Part shown: positions 52,830 to 64,000 of the stretch, in pieces | Position numbering within the stretch: position 1 is the stretch's first letter | How the letters are laid out: the number at the start of each line of letters is the position of its first letter | Assembly: GCA_034620365.1 (NCBI GenBank) | Contig: JAQGEQ010000071.1 | Span: 1,426,001-1,490,000, forward strand | From: Pegea sp. RAD2-039 | Lineage: Eukaryota > Chordata > Thaliacea > Salpida > Salpidae | Reading direction: 5' to 3' | Length of the DNA: 64,000 nt | Program-made: the position numbers and the translations under genes | Notes under the pieces: generated by a model | Database searches by the model: none | Seen by the model: only the letters and a program-made list of their open reading frames with translations | What the model was told of the DNA's origin: nothing

Positions 52830-52984
52830 GTTAATCTCTACCTATAGTTGGAAAAGATGCCTTCCGCGTTTGATAGATGACGTTATATAGCGGTATGCCC
52901 TACCTTTAATGACTAGGTGAGGTTTGAACCCACGCGTTCCATGGATTAACAGTTAATCGATTTAATCTCCTTCCCACCTTGTTG
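52830..52984 (-). mobile_element. tRNA-Ser-derived SINE-like element
   Basis: On the minus strand, 52984 to 52910 follows the layout of a tRNA-Ser: AAGGTGGGAAGGAG, then ACTGTTAATCCAT (tRNA-Ser(GCT) has ACTGCTAATCCAT), then ACGCGTGGGTTCAAACCTCA as the T arm and pol III B box. The long variable arm is shortened and the acceptor and D arms are degraded, so it is not a working tRNA. A non-tRNA body (GGTAGGGCATACCGC) follows to about 52830. This head-plus-body form suits a SINE. The element's limits are uncertain. Confidence 0.55.
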
Positions 52985-53424
52985 TGTTAATAAATAAATA
53001 ATTAAATAGAGATTAAAGAAAAAATAAATCATTAGTTTCTCAAGTTTCAAGCCTCTTTAATCATATATACGGTGCCATGTGTTTCATACAAACATATATA
53101 TGTTAAATCTTTATATGTTGCTTTAATAGTATTATCATTTAGATCTATTTTGTTGGTAATTATTTTGCATCCAGTATTATATTTTCTAACTAATAATTAC
53201 TCTCAATTTTCAATCAGCAAACAAAAACTGTTAAAGAATGTTTATTTAAAGAAGCCACGTAGTAAATGTGAAACCGAAAATTTCTTCCTTGAAACAAAAT
53301 TACAAACAGACTCACCGAAAAAAATTTATAAAACTGTTTTCTGTAAAAAATGACTCAATATCAGATGTTACAAGCTTCAATTTAGATAATTGTAGTTTGG
53401 CAATGGTAATGCCAAATACATATA

Positions 53425-53744
53425 AGTCCGATAAAGTACTTAATCATTTAAAAAGACCAAGTACAAAGCTTTTCGAGTCGACGACCTTTGTCGACCGACC
53501 GAACAACGACCTCTTCGAGTACTTCCACCCGATCTACACTTTGACACCAAGTCAAAGTTCGATAAAGTACTTGCTCATTAAGTGACATCAAGACGACGAC
53601 CAACTTTGACCGTCCAGCTATCGGACTTGTTGAGAAATATCGCCCGATCGAACTTAGGTCCTCTACCAATTTAGAGCAACACCCGCCGTGAGGCGAGTTT
53701 TACTCAGACCTGATCTTCAAGTCGGACCAAAGTCCGAACTCGAA
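53425..53744 (-). repeat. rDNA spacer downstream of 28S with a degenerate tandem repeat
   Basis: Just 3' of the 28S end the sequence stays far richer in G+C than the flanks until about 53.43 kb. CGATAAAGTACTT occurs twice, about 131 bases apart (53429 and 53560), with partly similar following sequence, as in external or intergenic spacers. Its presence shows the fragment came from genomic rDNA rather than from a copied rRNA. Confidence 0.55.
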
Positions 53745-54215
53745 CCAGGAACAAATCGCAGATCTAAGGATGAGTCTCAAGGAATCGCAGCGGAAAGCTG
53801 CTCTATCCATCACAACACCCTGATCTTCAACTAAGTTGTTCACAAATGATTTAGCGCCCAACTTTTCGACTAGGGGGATCACACGGCACGGGCAGACGCT
53901 TGTCGCTGCCCAGAAGGTCGCTACGTTGACTCGGTGGCGAAACGCTTTTCACCTAGCTTTGTCTATCGGGGATCAGGCACGAAAATATCGTCGCTTCTAG
54001 GTGGGATTCTGACTTAGAGGCGTTCAGTCATAATCCCTCAGATGGTAGCCAAACCCATGAACCAAATGTCTGAATCTGCAGTTCCTCTCATACTAAGCAG
54101 AATTACTATCGCAACAACCTTCAATCAGTAGGGTAAAACTAACCTGTCTCACGATGGTCTAAGACCAGCTCACTTTCCCTATTAGTGGGTGAACAATCCA
54201 ACGCTTGGTGAATTC

Positions 54216-54248
<33 letters not shown>

Positions 54249-54291
54249 TGATCAAAAAGCAACGTCGCTATGAACGCTTAGCTGCCACAAA

Positions 54292-54322
<31 letters not shown>

Positions 54323-54740
54323 GTCTTGCTTGAAACCCTCAAGCTAAAAAGGATCGATAAGCCACGCTTTCGCGGTCTGTATTGGTACTGAAATCAAGTG
54401 AGCTTTTTCCCTTTTGCTCCACGTGAGATTTCCGTTCTCACTGAGCTCACCTTAGGACACCTGCGTTACTCTTTGACAGATGTGCCGCCCCAGCCAAATT
54501 CCCCGCCTGACACAGTCTTCAGAGCGGATTGCCCCCCCCCCCCCGGGGAGGGGCTTAAGTCTAGACGAGGTCCCGAGGACCGCCTTCCGCTTCACTGAAT
54601 AAGTAGAAAACGATCCGAGTAGTGGCATTTCACCGACGACCCCTGAAAGGGTCTCCCACTTATCCTACGCCTCCAATGTCTCTTCACAGAGTCGGACTAG
54701 AGTCAAGCTCAACAAGGTCTTCTTTTCCCGCTAAGTTCTG

Positions 54741-54790
<50 letters not shown>

Positions 54791-54848
54791 CGGGAATCTC
54801 GTTAATCCATTCATGCTTCACTAATATGTAAAGGTTTCTACGGTATAA
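53745..54848 (-). rRNA. 28S rRNA gene fragment, 3' third, probably a pseudogene
   Basis: The minus strand matches the 3' part of eukaryotic 28S rRNA from just after the R2 retrotransposon target site (degenerate at first, then GCATGAATGGATTAACGAG) through the peptidyl-transferase region (GTTACCACAGGGATAACTGG) to near the 3' end (GGCGCTAAATCATT). The 5' two thirds are absent. Two features argue against function. The sarcin-ricin loop reads AGTATGAGAGGAAC, not the universal AGTACGAGAGGAMC. About 20-25 bases are missing before GGCTACCATCTG, and a shorter gap occurs before TTTCAGTACCAATACAG. A run of 14 C (54533-54546) lies in a variable helix. It could also be an edge of a real rDNA array or an assembly join. 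Confidence 0.85.
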
Positions 54849-57029
54849 AACAGATAATTTTACCAAAATTGTTTACCATGAGCTATTATCAGTAATTCTT
54901 GCACCCTCTGTGTATTCTTGCATACAAAAAGTTTCATAAAAAATAAGTCAAAACTATTTTCATTGCTAAAGTTAAAAAGGTATGCAACATAAGTTTATAA
55001 AAAAATTCGTTAAATTTTGAAAGCATCAAATGAACTTTCAGATTGAGTCATGAACTTTAGTTTAAATTATTTTGGAAATTTATTAATTTTGATATTACAG
55101 ACATTAAAAAAGATTGCCACTGAATTAAAAATTCTCTTGAACCTTCTTATACCAGTTAACAATGTATATAAAACAGGTTTGAGATGTTTAAATATTTAGC
55201 CCGTCACTCAGGATAAAGGCAAATTAGCATAACTATACAAAATAATACAGTTAAGATCAAATCTAATGTTTAATGGCGTAAATATAGTTTAGTGACTTTA
55301 TTATATTTTTACTCAGATGCCAATTTATTGTATGGTAAAGTATGAACTTTATATATTTTGCACAAAAATAACCAGAAAATTCTATTAATCATAAACCTTG
55401 TAAAAAAAGTCCTAAACTTTATGTGTCGATAACAAAAACCTTTTCTATAGAAAATAAAAATCGGTTTTCAAGTTCTTCCTTAGTTTATAGGAAAGAAAAC
55501 ATTTTATTGAATGACCTTATGTGTTATACCAATAATACTTAACAAGATGTTGTTACGACTAGTTTATTTGATGTACATTTCTTAAATTTAATTTTTAAAG
55601 AAAAACGGAGACAAGCATAAGTGATTGTTAAAACAAATACTTTCTGCTCTAAAATAGTTTTTAACAATTTGAGCTTTCAAACAATTTTTTGAAGCTACAA
55701 ACTTAAAGAGTAATTTAAAAAAATATTTTTAAAAGCAACCATTAGTTTGTGAAATACCGATATATATTTTCATACTATTTAGTTAGTAGAACCAATTATA
55801 GAAAACAACCATTAGTTATATAATTAGAACAAATAACAGGATTTAATGGGAATAAAACGTTTTAATTCTGGTGTTTTTCGACTTAAAATTGGCGATAAAA
55901 AGAGTTTTTTAAAAAGCTGCAAGCTTTCTTAAATTAAAATAAGTTTTCAAATAGTCTGATACAAGCAAATAGTCTGATACAAGCAAATAATGAAAAAGTT
56001 AATAGGTGAGAATAAATTCTAGTTAAAACGATATGAGTTGAAATGAGTTTAGTAAAATGTTAGACATTTGTTTTGCACTTAGTCATTCATGATAAACAAG
56101 TTTTAGTATAAATAAAAATGATCTTCTTTAATATATGAATTACTGAAGGTTATGATGAACAAATTTAAAGAATATTTATATATGCTAAGAAATATAGAAT
56201 CCTTAGAAAAACTGTCTAAGAATGGTAAACAACAGTTTGAGTGTAAATAAGCCGATTTTAAATTTTAATTTAGGCATTCAGCAGTTTTAAAGCTTTTGTT
56301 TTAATATAAACGCAGAATCAGAAAGACGTTTAATATAAGTTTCATTTTGCTTTTTATTTTATTGACACCAAGTTTTAATTTTGCTACACTAAACGAAATT
56401 TTTTAAATTTTGATTAAAACAAACAGCTATATGGTAAAGAAGCCAAACCTTTAATTGATGAAGTTGAGATAAAATCTTTACGAAGTTGGACTTTCGTTTT
56501 TAAAGATTAAGTAAACGTTTAAAAGTTAGCTAAATTAAAATCTTTCAATTAAAAGAAAGTCCCCTTAAAAAGTAAATGCAAAACGATGACAATTAAAAGC
56601 GATTGTTTGATTAAAACAATTATTAAAACCACTCTAATTTCAATTTATTAATATTCTCAAACACTAAAGTAATACCATGATTGAGATTGCAAGCATTTAT
56701 CAAATGTAGAAATGAATTTAATAAAGTTGTGTCAATAAACTCACAGTTCCACAAAACGTCAAAAAAAAAATGAAAGAAAACCGGCAAGTTGCAGAATTGG
56801 TAGAAAGTAGTTCGACATCAAAACAAGATTATTTGATAAGTTACAAATCTATAAACAAATATCAAAATATTTAAACAATTTTTGAATCTTATCAAATAAT
56901 TGACGACTTTTATCTAGAATACAGAAAATCTTAATTGCTTTACAAACTAATAGTTATGATTTAAAAAGACAGTTTGAATTTGTTTGAAGTTCCAGGGTTA
57001 TTTTCCAAATATTTTTGCATCAAGTAAGG
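54849..57029. other. Intergenic DNA between the rRNA fragment and the P4-ATPase
   Basis: A+T-rich with no ORF or RNA gene that I can support. The AATAAA on the minus strand near 56.65 kb could serve as the P4-ATPase polyadenylation signal. Confidence 0.5.
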
Positions 57030-60000
57030 TCAGTAGAGGATGGACTTATCTTTATCAGCAGATTGATCCTTGTGTTGACTAATTACTTGTAATCGTATAT
57101 TTTCAAGGTTTTCTTGAATTTCATCCTTTCTATTTTCTCGTTTATTACTATAAAAAAATAATTTAAAAAATTTGTAAAAACTTATCGATAAAATACTAAA
57201 GTCAGCAAAATTCTTTTATAATCAAAAAGAAATATTTATATTTTAGATAAAATTGCCAATGGGATTAGAAACGAACTTTATAGTGAATCTCATTTATATA
57301 AAACTTAAAAAAATATTTTTTTAATATTTCATTTTAAAATTCAATTAAAAGACAAACATTTGTTTTGTGAAGTTATCGGAATATTTTAACAAATATTTAA
57401 ATATAAAAAGTGTTCTACAAAAATTTAGACTAACAATATTATAGAGATTTCAATTTGAAAAGTTGATTTTTATTCGTTTTTCAAGCCACAGAATAATCGT
57501 TGTTAACATTTAATACTTTACAATTTCTAAGTAAATAATGAAGTAAAGATTTTAGTAAAACTTAAATAAAATCAACTAAATGAACAATAATATCTTTAGA
57601 ACAATATGCAACACTAACTTATATTGTAAATAGCTTCAAATTTGATTTTAAACTATTTTCAAGGATCTAAACAAAAATGTTGTAAAAATCAAATTAATAT
57701 TCAGCTTGAATACTTGAATTTTCGAAATATTTTAAATATGACGGACTTTCAAACTATGTTTAATAAACTTTTTATTATTTTGTAAGCGTATAATTACAAA
57801 ATAAAATGATTAAATATTCTAACGAAGCACCAACGCAACTAGGCTTGAGTTGAAAAATGAGAATAATTACTGTCTGCAAACTATTGAGAATTAGTCTGAT
57901 ATCTACAGCTTGTCAGTCAGTAACGAATTTGAAAAGGAAATTACAATTGAAGTTTCAGGAACCAACTTAAATTAATCAACTTTTGCTATAGCAGGAACTA
58001 AATAGGACTTGTTTAATTAAACTTTAGTCACTTTACTTTCACTAAATCTGTAAAACAGCTTCAAATATTGATTACGTAATTTGATACTAAAATACACAGA
58101 AGCTTTTGAGATTTCAACGACCTTGTAAAGCTATCTATATAAAATATAAGATTAGAGAATGCATTAAAAGTTTAACTAACTTTGTTTGTCTTTCAGAACC
58201 CATGCGGAAATCTTTGTTGTATTTTCGTATAAGATCTGCTTGAGTTACAGCACCATGCTCATCTTGTGAAAACGCATATCCACTTCTTCTGTTACTTGAT
58301 GATAGATTTTGAATTGAAGATGATGTATTTTTAATGTTTTCTTCAAACACTCGTCTACTTTTACTAATTAAAGTAGCTTTTTCACCGGCCATGAAAGGTG
58401 AACTGTTAAAAATGATCAAGCTAATTGAAAAAATAAGTATCTAAGATTACAACAAGCTTAGAAAATTCAATCAAATGCTGATTAAAAAGCCAAAACCTCA
58501 CACATGTAGCTTTTAGTAATAAAAATCAATAAAACGGATTAAAATCTCCGAAATTCGACGAAGATAAACAACAAAACGAAAGAAATCAATTTGATGAAGG
58601 AATAGTTTGATAACAATCAGTGAAACAAGTCTACTATGAAATACTAGATGCTTGCATTGGACTAACCGATCAAATTTAGATGTGGCATCACCGGAATCTT
58701 CATCACTTTTTATTTTATGACAATCATATTTTATTTTTCCACCATTCCTATAAAAAATGTCTTATCCATAATATATGAATTGACGACATGCAGATAAAGT
58801 TAATCGAACAAGTTAGTGAGTTTGTTGAAGTGGTGTGAGGTAAATGTTGAATTTTCTGATGTGAAAGTGAAGATTTTAGTCGAGACTAAAATTTCTGACT
58901 AGATTAGATTTATATAAGAGAACACATTTTGAGATTAGATTGCTTTTTATTTATTGATGTAAAAAGAATGAAAAAAATATACAAATAGTAAAAAAATAGC
59001 AAAACTCAAAAAATTATCAATATGTAGGCAAATTAAAAATGCTATAATATAATAAATATAATCTTCTGATATTTTGTGTTGTTTTTCATTTAATTAAAAA
59101 ATTCCAAAACTGATGTGATCCAATTAAAAAAAATTGTGGTTTCCTCAAATTTGGAATTAAAAATTAGATCTACAAAGACCTTTCCACGGCCATGATCATG
59201 TATCCGGTAAATAAGAAATGTTTACTTCTTCATAAAAATGAGCTCTAAAAATGGTGTAAGGTTAAGGTGAAGCTGAAATTTCTACAATCTTTCAAATATT
59301 TCAAATGTTAATGGTCCTTACGAAAGGAAAAAAATAAAAAGTCTTCAGCTAAGAGAGAGCAAGTTACCAAAACTATTGCTGAGGGCAGTAGAAAATTAAA
59401 ACTGTTTTGTCTGCTAAAAGCAACTTATGAGCAACTTATAATATTATTGGTGTTCAAGCGCACACTAATCTAACTCCAACAACAAAACATTGAATCAAGC
59501 AAGATGTCAAATTATTGAAGTGATTTTTCAAATGCAGATACAAACACATGCTGACATGCTGTGTTAGGATACATGCATAATTGAATAATTTACAAGACAT
59601 ACTCTTCAAGATTGTGATGTTGATTAAGTCCTGATAAGGATTGAAGTTCTTCTCGGCGGACTTCATCAACTATTGTTGGAAACTTCCAGTGTTGAATCCT
59701 GTCAAAATATTAGTTGATTGAAAATTAATGACTTCAGTTTAATTTTTGTCACTTGTTATTCTAAAGAGCAATTAGACATTTAAAAGATTTAAAAGTTGTG
59801 AAAAAAACTCACAATTTCCACATAAAATCACGGTACAGAACAAGATAAGGCAAGAAAAGGCATCCACTCCAAAAATAAAAACTTTGAAAGACATTTATAC
59901 TTAATCCAACAAAGTTTGCGCCTATAGGCAGAGTTGGATAGAAGTAAGCGTATATCAGCATGAAGAAAAACCACGATATGATGCTACCCCAGATGGCTAT

Positions 60001-63000
60001 GTGAGTAAACTGAAAATACAAAACTCAAATCAATTATTAAGTACTCTATCAAAATACCACAAGATGTGTTGACAATCTAACTAAAGTGCTTCTTAATCAA
60101 TTAAACTATTTTTAGAAAGTGTTTTGACATATAAGTTTAAATTAAATGACATATTAAAACTTTAGATGTTTAAAATAATTTTCTAAAATTACCACAGTCC
60201 ACGAAGAAGTCTCTAATCCAGCTTTCAACGAAACAGTAATGATGACAAACTAAAAATTGTCAAAAAAAGTAAATAAAGTTTTGAGCAAGCAGTTTAAAGT
60301 ACAAATAAATAAGTAAAATATTAAATTTTTATAAACAAAAAAAACAAGAACTGAATAAAAATGAAAATATTACTGACAGTATATACACAAGCACCCAGGA
60401 ACAGATAACCAGTTGATGTACCATTTGATAATGTAGTTACTAGGAATAGTTGGAAAAAAAAGTTAGATTAAATGAAGATTTGAATGAATTTTTAATACAA
60501 ACCTTCACCAAACATGTAAGATGAAATAAAAAACAATAAAGCTGAATGACATGTAGCATTTATACACATTTTCCAGAAGACCCAACCATTAAAATTGACG
60601 GACTTTTGTGTAATAGTGTAAAGTTGCGGATATTTCAACATAACTTCTTTGTTAAACATTCGATCAAAAATTCCAATAGCAAATGGTTGCAAAGAAGTAA
60701 AAAACTGAAATAAGTAAAGCTGTTGGTTGAATGATTGATTTCAAACGACGCAAGTTTACTTACAACATTGTATAAAGCTATTGTCCATCTTTCGAATAAA
60801 ATTTGACCAGAAAAACCATTGTAGAAAGCAAACCAAAGCTGTAGAAGAAGAAGAATTGTAAACAAATCGTTATAAGCTTCTCATAGCATCACAAATGAAT
60901 AATTCATTCGACAAATATTCCTAGAAAGCAAACAACTCACTTGAATAAGATAAAGGCAAATATTTTTGTAAAACGAAAACAAAATACATTTTGCTAATCG
61001 TGAAAAGTTCCACGCTCCATGAACTAACAGCAGATTTTTTAGAAAACGAAACTGTAAAATATTAAAACGATGAAATGAGAAGATTAGAAGAGATGCATTT
61101 ACTTGTCCAATAGAATAATCAGATGCATTTGCAGCTTGTAAACCTTCCATACCACTGATACCCACACCAACGTCCGCTGCTTGGATCATACTAACATCAT
61201 TACCTCCGTCCCCGATGGCTAAGGTAATTGCTTTTACCTTCGACTTGACCTGACAAAATATCATCTTGCTTTGTGAGAAGTTGTTTAATTGTGATTGAAA
61301 AGTTACATAAATGAAGAAATTGTTTTCTAATTGAGCTCTTTTCAAAACTTTGATGGAAAGAGTTTTGAAAACTTAATCAAATAAGAAGAAATTTTAACAT
61401 TGATGAATTATTGAGTTCAAATTAAACTTTATACCATTATTAGACTATTTTTATGTCAAATTTTAGTGGTTTGAGAGGTTTTTTGCTGATAAATGAGTAA
61501 TTAAAATATTTAAACAAATCACTTAGCTTTTGAAGATATTAAACTAAATAAAAAATCGAATAAAATTAAGCTGTGGGTCTTTGAATTTTGAGTAACTTAC
61601 CAATTCAACAATCTCAGCTTTTTGTATCGGAGATACTCGACAACACACAACAGCTTTACACGATAAAGCCAAATCAACAAATTTGCTTTCAAAAGTGATG
61701 GCATGCTTGAGACAAAGTCCAGATATCACTAAAGCAAAATTGCTTTCACTTCGAAGGTTGTCTACTCCAATCAATTCAACTGCTTCGTTTAGTTTTTCAA
61801 GTGTACTCTGTGAAGTTCACAAGATGAAGCTAAATTCTTTTGCTAGAGTAGCAACAAAACCTCTTCAGTTTTTTCATCAAGTGTAATTATATTCATTCCA
61901 GGTTGTAGTAGTTTACAAGAATTAGCAATGTTGATGGCTGTTTCAATTTTATCACCAGTCAACACCCAAATCTTGATATTAGCTTTCAGCAAGATGTCAA
62001 TGGTTTCAGGGACACCATCTTGTAATTTATCTTCAATCGCAGAAGCTCCAATCAAAGAAAGATTCTGAAATTTTGTCAAAGTTTTAATTTGTTCAAATTG
62101 AGCAAATAAAGATGTAGCTAACAGTTTCGATTCGTTCATAAGCTGCTTCTAGTAAAGTTTCTCTGTTGTTAACTGATTTACTGGCTGGCTCGTAGTAGTT
62201 TGAGTTCCAATCCTACAGAAAAACTCCGAGTCAAACCCAAGAACCGACAACTTCATATTATTAATAGAACAATCAAACTGAGTTAAATAAAGAAAACATT
62301 TAAAGTATTCTATTTGAGACAAAATAGAAATAAATAGATTGATTATAGAGTGACTACAAACTAACTTGATACATATCTTCATCTAAATGTGCTTGAGCAA
62401 AACATAAAGTACGAAGACCTTCGCTAGCATAAGATTTCAAATGAGCTTCGGTGACTTCTGAAAGATATATGAGAAGATTTGATGATGCAAATTGTGCTGG
62501 TTCAACATTCATCTACTATTTTCAACACACCTTGATATAGTGACGAATTTGTTCGCTTTTTGCTTAAACGCTGAAAAATGACTTCATCAGCACCTTTGCA
62601 TAAGATCCAGATAGAATCATCAGGTTTACGAACTATTACAGACATTCGCTTGCGTGTGCTGCTGAACTCAAGGACGTTTAAAATTTCATATTTTTGAACA
62701 GTTCCGAGCTGTGAGAGTAAATTGTAAACACGTGGTTGCGATGATGGTTGTTAGATGGTTACTTCATCTATCAGGATATGATTTGGAGTTCGGGCATAGA
62801 AAACAAACCCGAGACTTCTAGCAGCTTTGATGATAGCATCTTCATCTGGAGATGATGATTGATATCTTGAAAAAAATAATTAGAAAAATTATAAAAAGAA
62901 ATTCACTTCCAGTTTTTTGAGAAGCTTCAAAATTGAGTTTGGTTTTTTTTTAAATTAAAAAAATTTTTTTTGAAAATTAAAATTTTTTTGTTGAAAATTG

Positions 63001-64000
63001 AGTAAAATAAGAAGATACGTGGATAAGGTGGTTGATTGTTTTTAATATTGTTGGTCGACAAGTTTTTAGAGGTTTAAATCGATTAAAAATGGGTTTTTTA
63101 TTCATTTGTTTTAGCTACAACTGCATATATACTTTATTTTACTTTTTATTAGTTGAAAAAATCTTATGAAGGATAATAATTGTATTAAAAATGAGAGTTT
63201 TAAGATTTTCAAAAAAGTCATTCAGTATGTAAATAAAAGATTAAAAAATCGTGCTTAAGGTACAAGATTAAGTTGTGCAAAAACCAACTTTAAATGCTTG
63301 TAAGGACAATCTGATTTCTTTGTTTCTTCAAAAGCTTCTGATGTAGTCGCAGAACGTTGATTTTTTTGAGTAGAGGAACACTCAGGAACTACAGTATGAC
63401 AAATAGACATCATTCGAACAAAGTCTTCAACATTAGGATCATTTTGGATCTACAAATGACAAAATAATTAAAACTTGTACAAAAAACTCGAATGTTTTAG
63501 ACTCACCAACTTTTTTACTAATTCAGTGTCTTCAAAATTATCAGATGATTCAATATCACTACAATATAGAAGATACATAGAAATTTGCAGTTAAATAACT
63601 ATTAAATTGTTTAACAATTAAATATTTCAATTAATGATATTGATAGTGAACATATTACGAAACAGAAATTTCGCAAATATCAAATAAAGCTGAAACCAAA
63701 TACAGCTAAAAGCTAAAACTTAAAGTTAAGTTGATTTACTTTAAGTAAAAAGTAACACTTCCGCTAAAAATAGACTTCCTTATATCATGATATCAAAGAA
63801 ATAGAACAAAATTATCACTTATAGAAATATTCTCTTTTAATTAAACACAATTTACCCATAACGAACACCAGCTACTGATGCTTTACGAAACACCATCACA
63901 TTTTGTGTAAGAGTTCCTGTTTTATCAGTGAATATATATTGAATTTGTCCAAGTTCTTCATTTAAATTTGAAGTCTTAGCCCTTGCTGGAGTATCAGTTA
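57030..64000 (-). CDS. ATP8A: P4-ATPase phospholipid flippase, ATP8A type, 5' end missing
   Basis: Moves aminophospholipids from the outer to the cytosolic leaflet; the family works with a CDC50 subunit. Twenty exons (5' to 3'): 63856->64000, 63507-63558, 63289-63449, 62763-62865, 62531-62708, 62366-62457, 62123-62212, 61861-62064, 61601-61807, 61103-61249, 60941-61051, 60764-60838, 60503-60704, 60378-60439, 60193-60249, 59813-60009, 59603-59698, 58667-58747, 58181-58402, 57030-57147. Phases all agree; 865 residues are encoded here. Motifs: phosphorylation site DKTGTLT, nucleotide-binding [17 protein letters not shown], and [20 protein letters not shown] (the usual ATP8 form has GDGAND). ATP8A membrane segments follow ([25 protein letters not shown]). 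The tail has [12 protein letters not shown], the ATP8A autoregulatory motif. M1-M4 and the actuator domain lie beyond the right edge. Confidence 0.97.

Noticed and set aside
52910-52984. Functional tRNA gene
   Set aside because: The acceptor ends do not pair well, the A-box region is degraded and the variable arm is shortened, so I call it a tRNA-derived repeat.
53072-54866. Several ORFs in and near the rRNA fragment
   Set aside because: Those inside 53.4-54.85 kb lie in rRNA or spacer sequence. The one at 53072-53353 has a low-complexity product and no support.

Overview
This window is nuclear DNA from an animal. It is very A+T-rich (about three quarters A+T by eye). Its genes are split by GT-AG introns and encode animal families: a KCNQ potassium channel, a cysteine string protein, eEF1A with the metazoan 462-residue length, ribosomal protein L21 and an ATP8A-type lipid flippase. 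Degenerate LINE fragments and a tRNA-derived repeat fit an invertebrate genome. I cannot name the phylum; eEF1A looks bilaterian, possibly lophotrochozoan, but that is only an impression.

Layout. 1-16 kb (minus): a KCNQ-type channel, running off the left edge, with two alternative sets of 5' coding exons (6.0-6.7 kb and 14.85-16.0 kb) feeding one shared core. A 0.65-kb direct duplication lies in its introns. 16-33 kb: a gene-poor stretch with a few unassigned open frames. 33.2-35.4 kb (minus): RPL21 with a tiny TOP-type 5' exon. 36 kb (minus): an orphan 103-codon ORF. 38.3-41.0 kb (plus): cysteine string protein (DNAJC5-like). 42.7-45.1 kb: two dead non-LTR retrotransposon fragments in opposite orientations. 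46.1-50.6 kb (minus): eEF1A with five coding exons, a C/D-box snoRNA in intron 1, and a probable 2.7-kb 5'-UTR intron that contains seven tandem copies of a 231-bp unit. 52.4-53.0 kb: a LINE fragment and a tRNA-Ser-like repeat. 53.4-54.85 kb (minus): the 3' third of a 28S rRNA gene plus its spacer, with defects that suggest a pseudogene. 57.0-64.0 kb (minus): the last 20 exons of a P4-ATPase, running off the right edge.

The exon models were checked by reading phase. Every junction of RPL21, eEF1A, cysteine string protein, KCNQ and the P4-ATPase keeps frame, and the three complete proteins come out at 160, 462 and 202 residues, matching their families. The genes do not form one pathway. RPL21, eEF1A, the snoRNA and the rRNA fragment share a translation theme: the snoRNA guide can pair for 13 bases with the 28S fragment 7 kb away. 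KCNQ, cysteine string protein and the flippase are membrane or synaptic genes. I read no cooperative system into the order.
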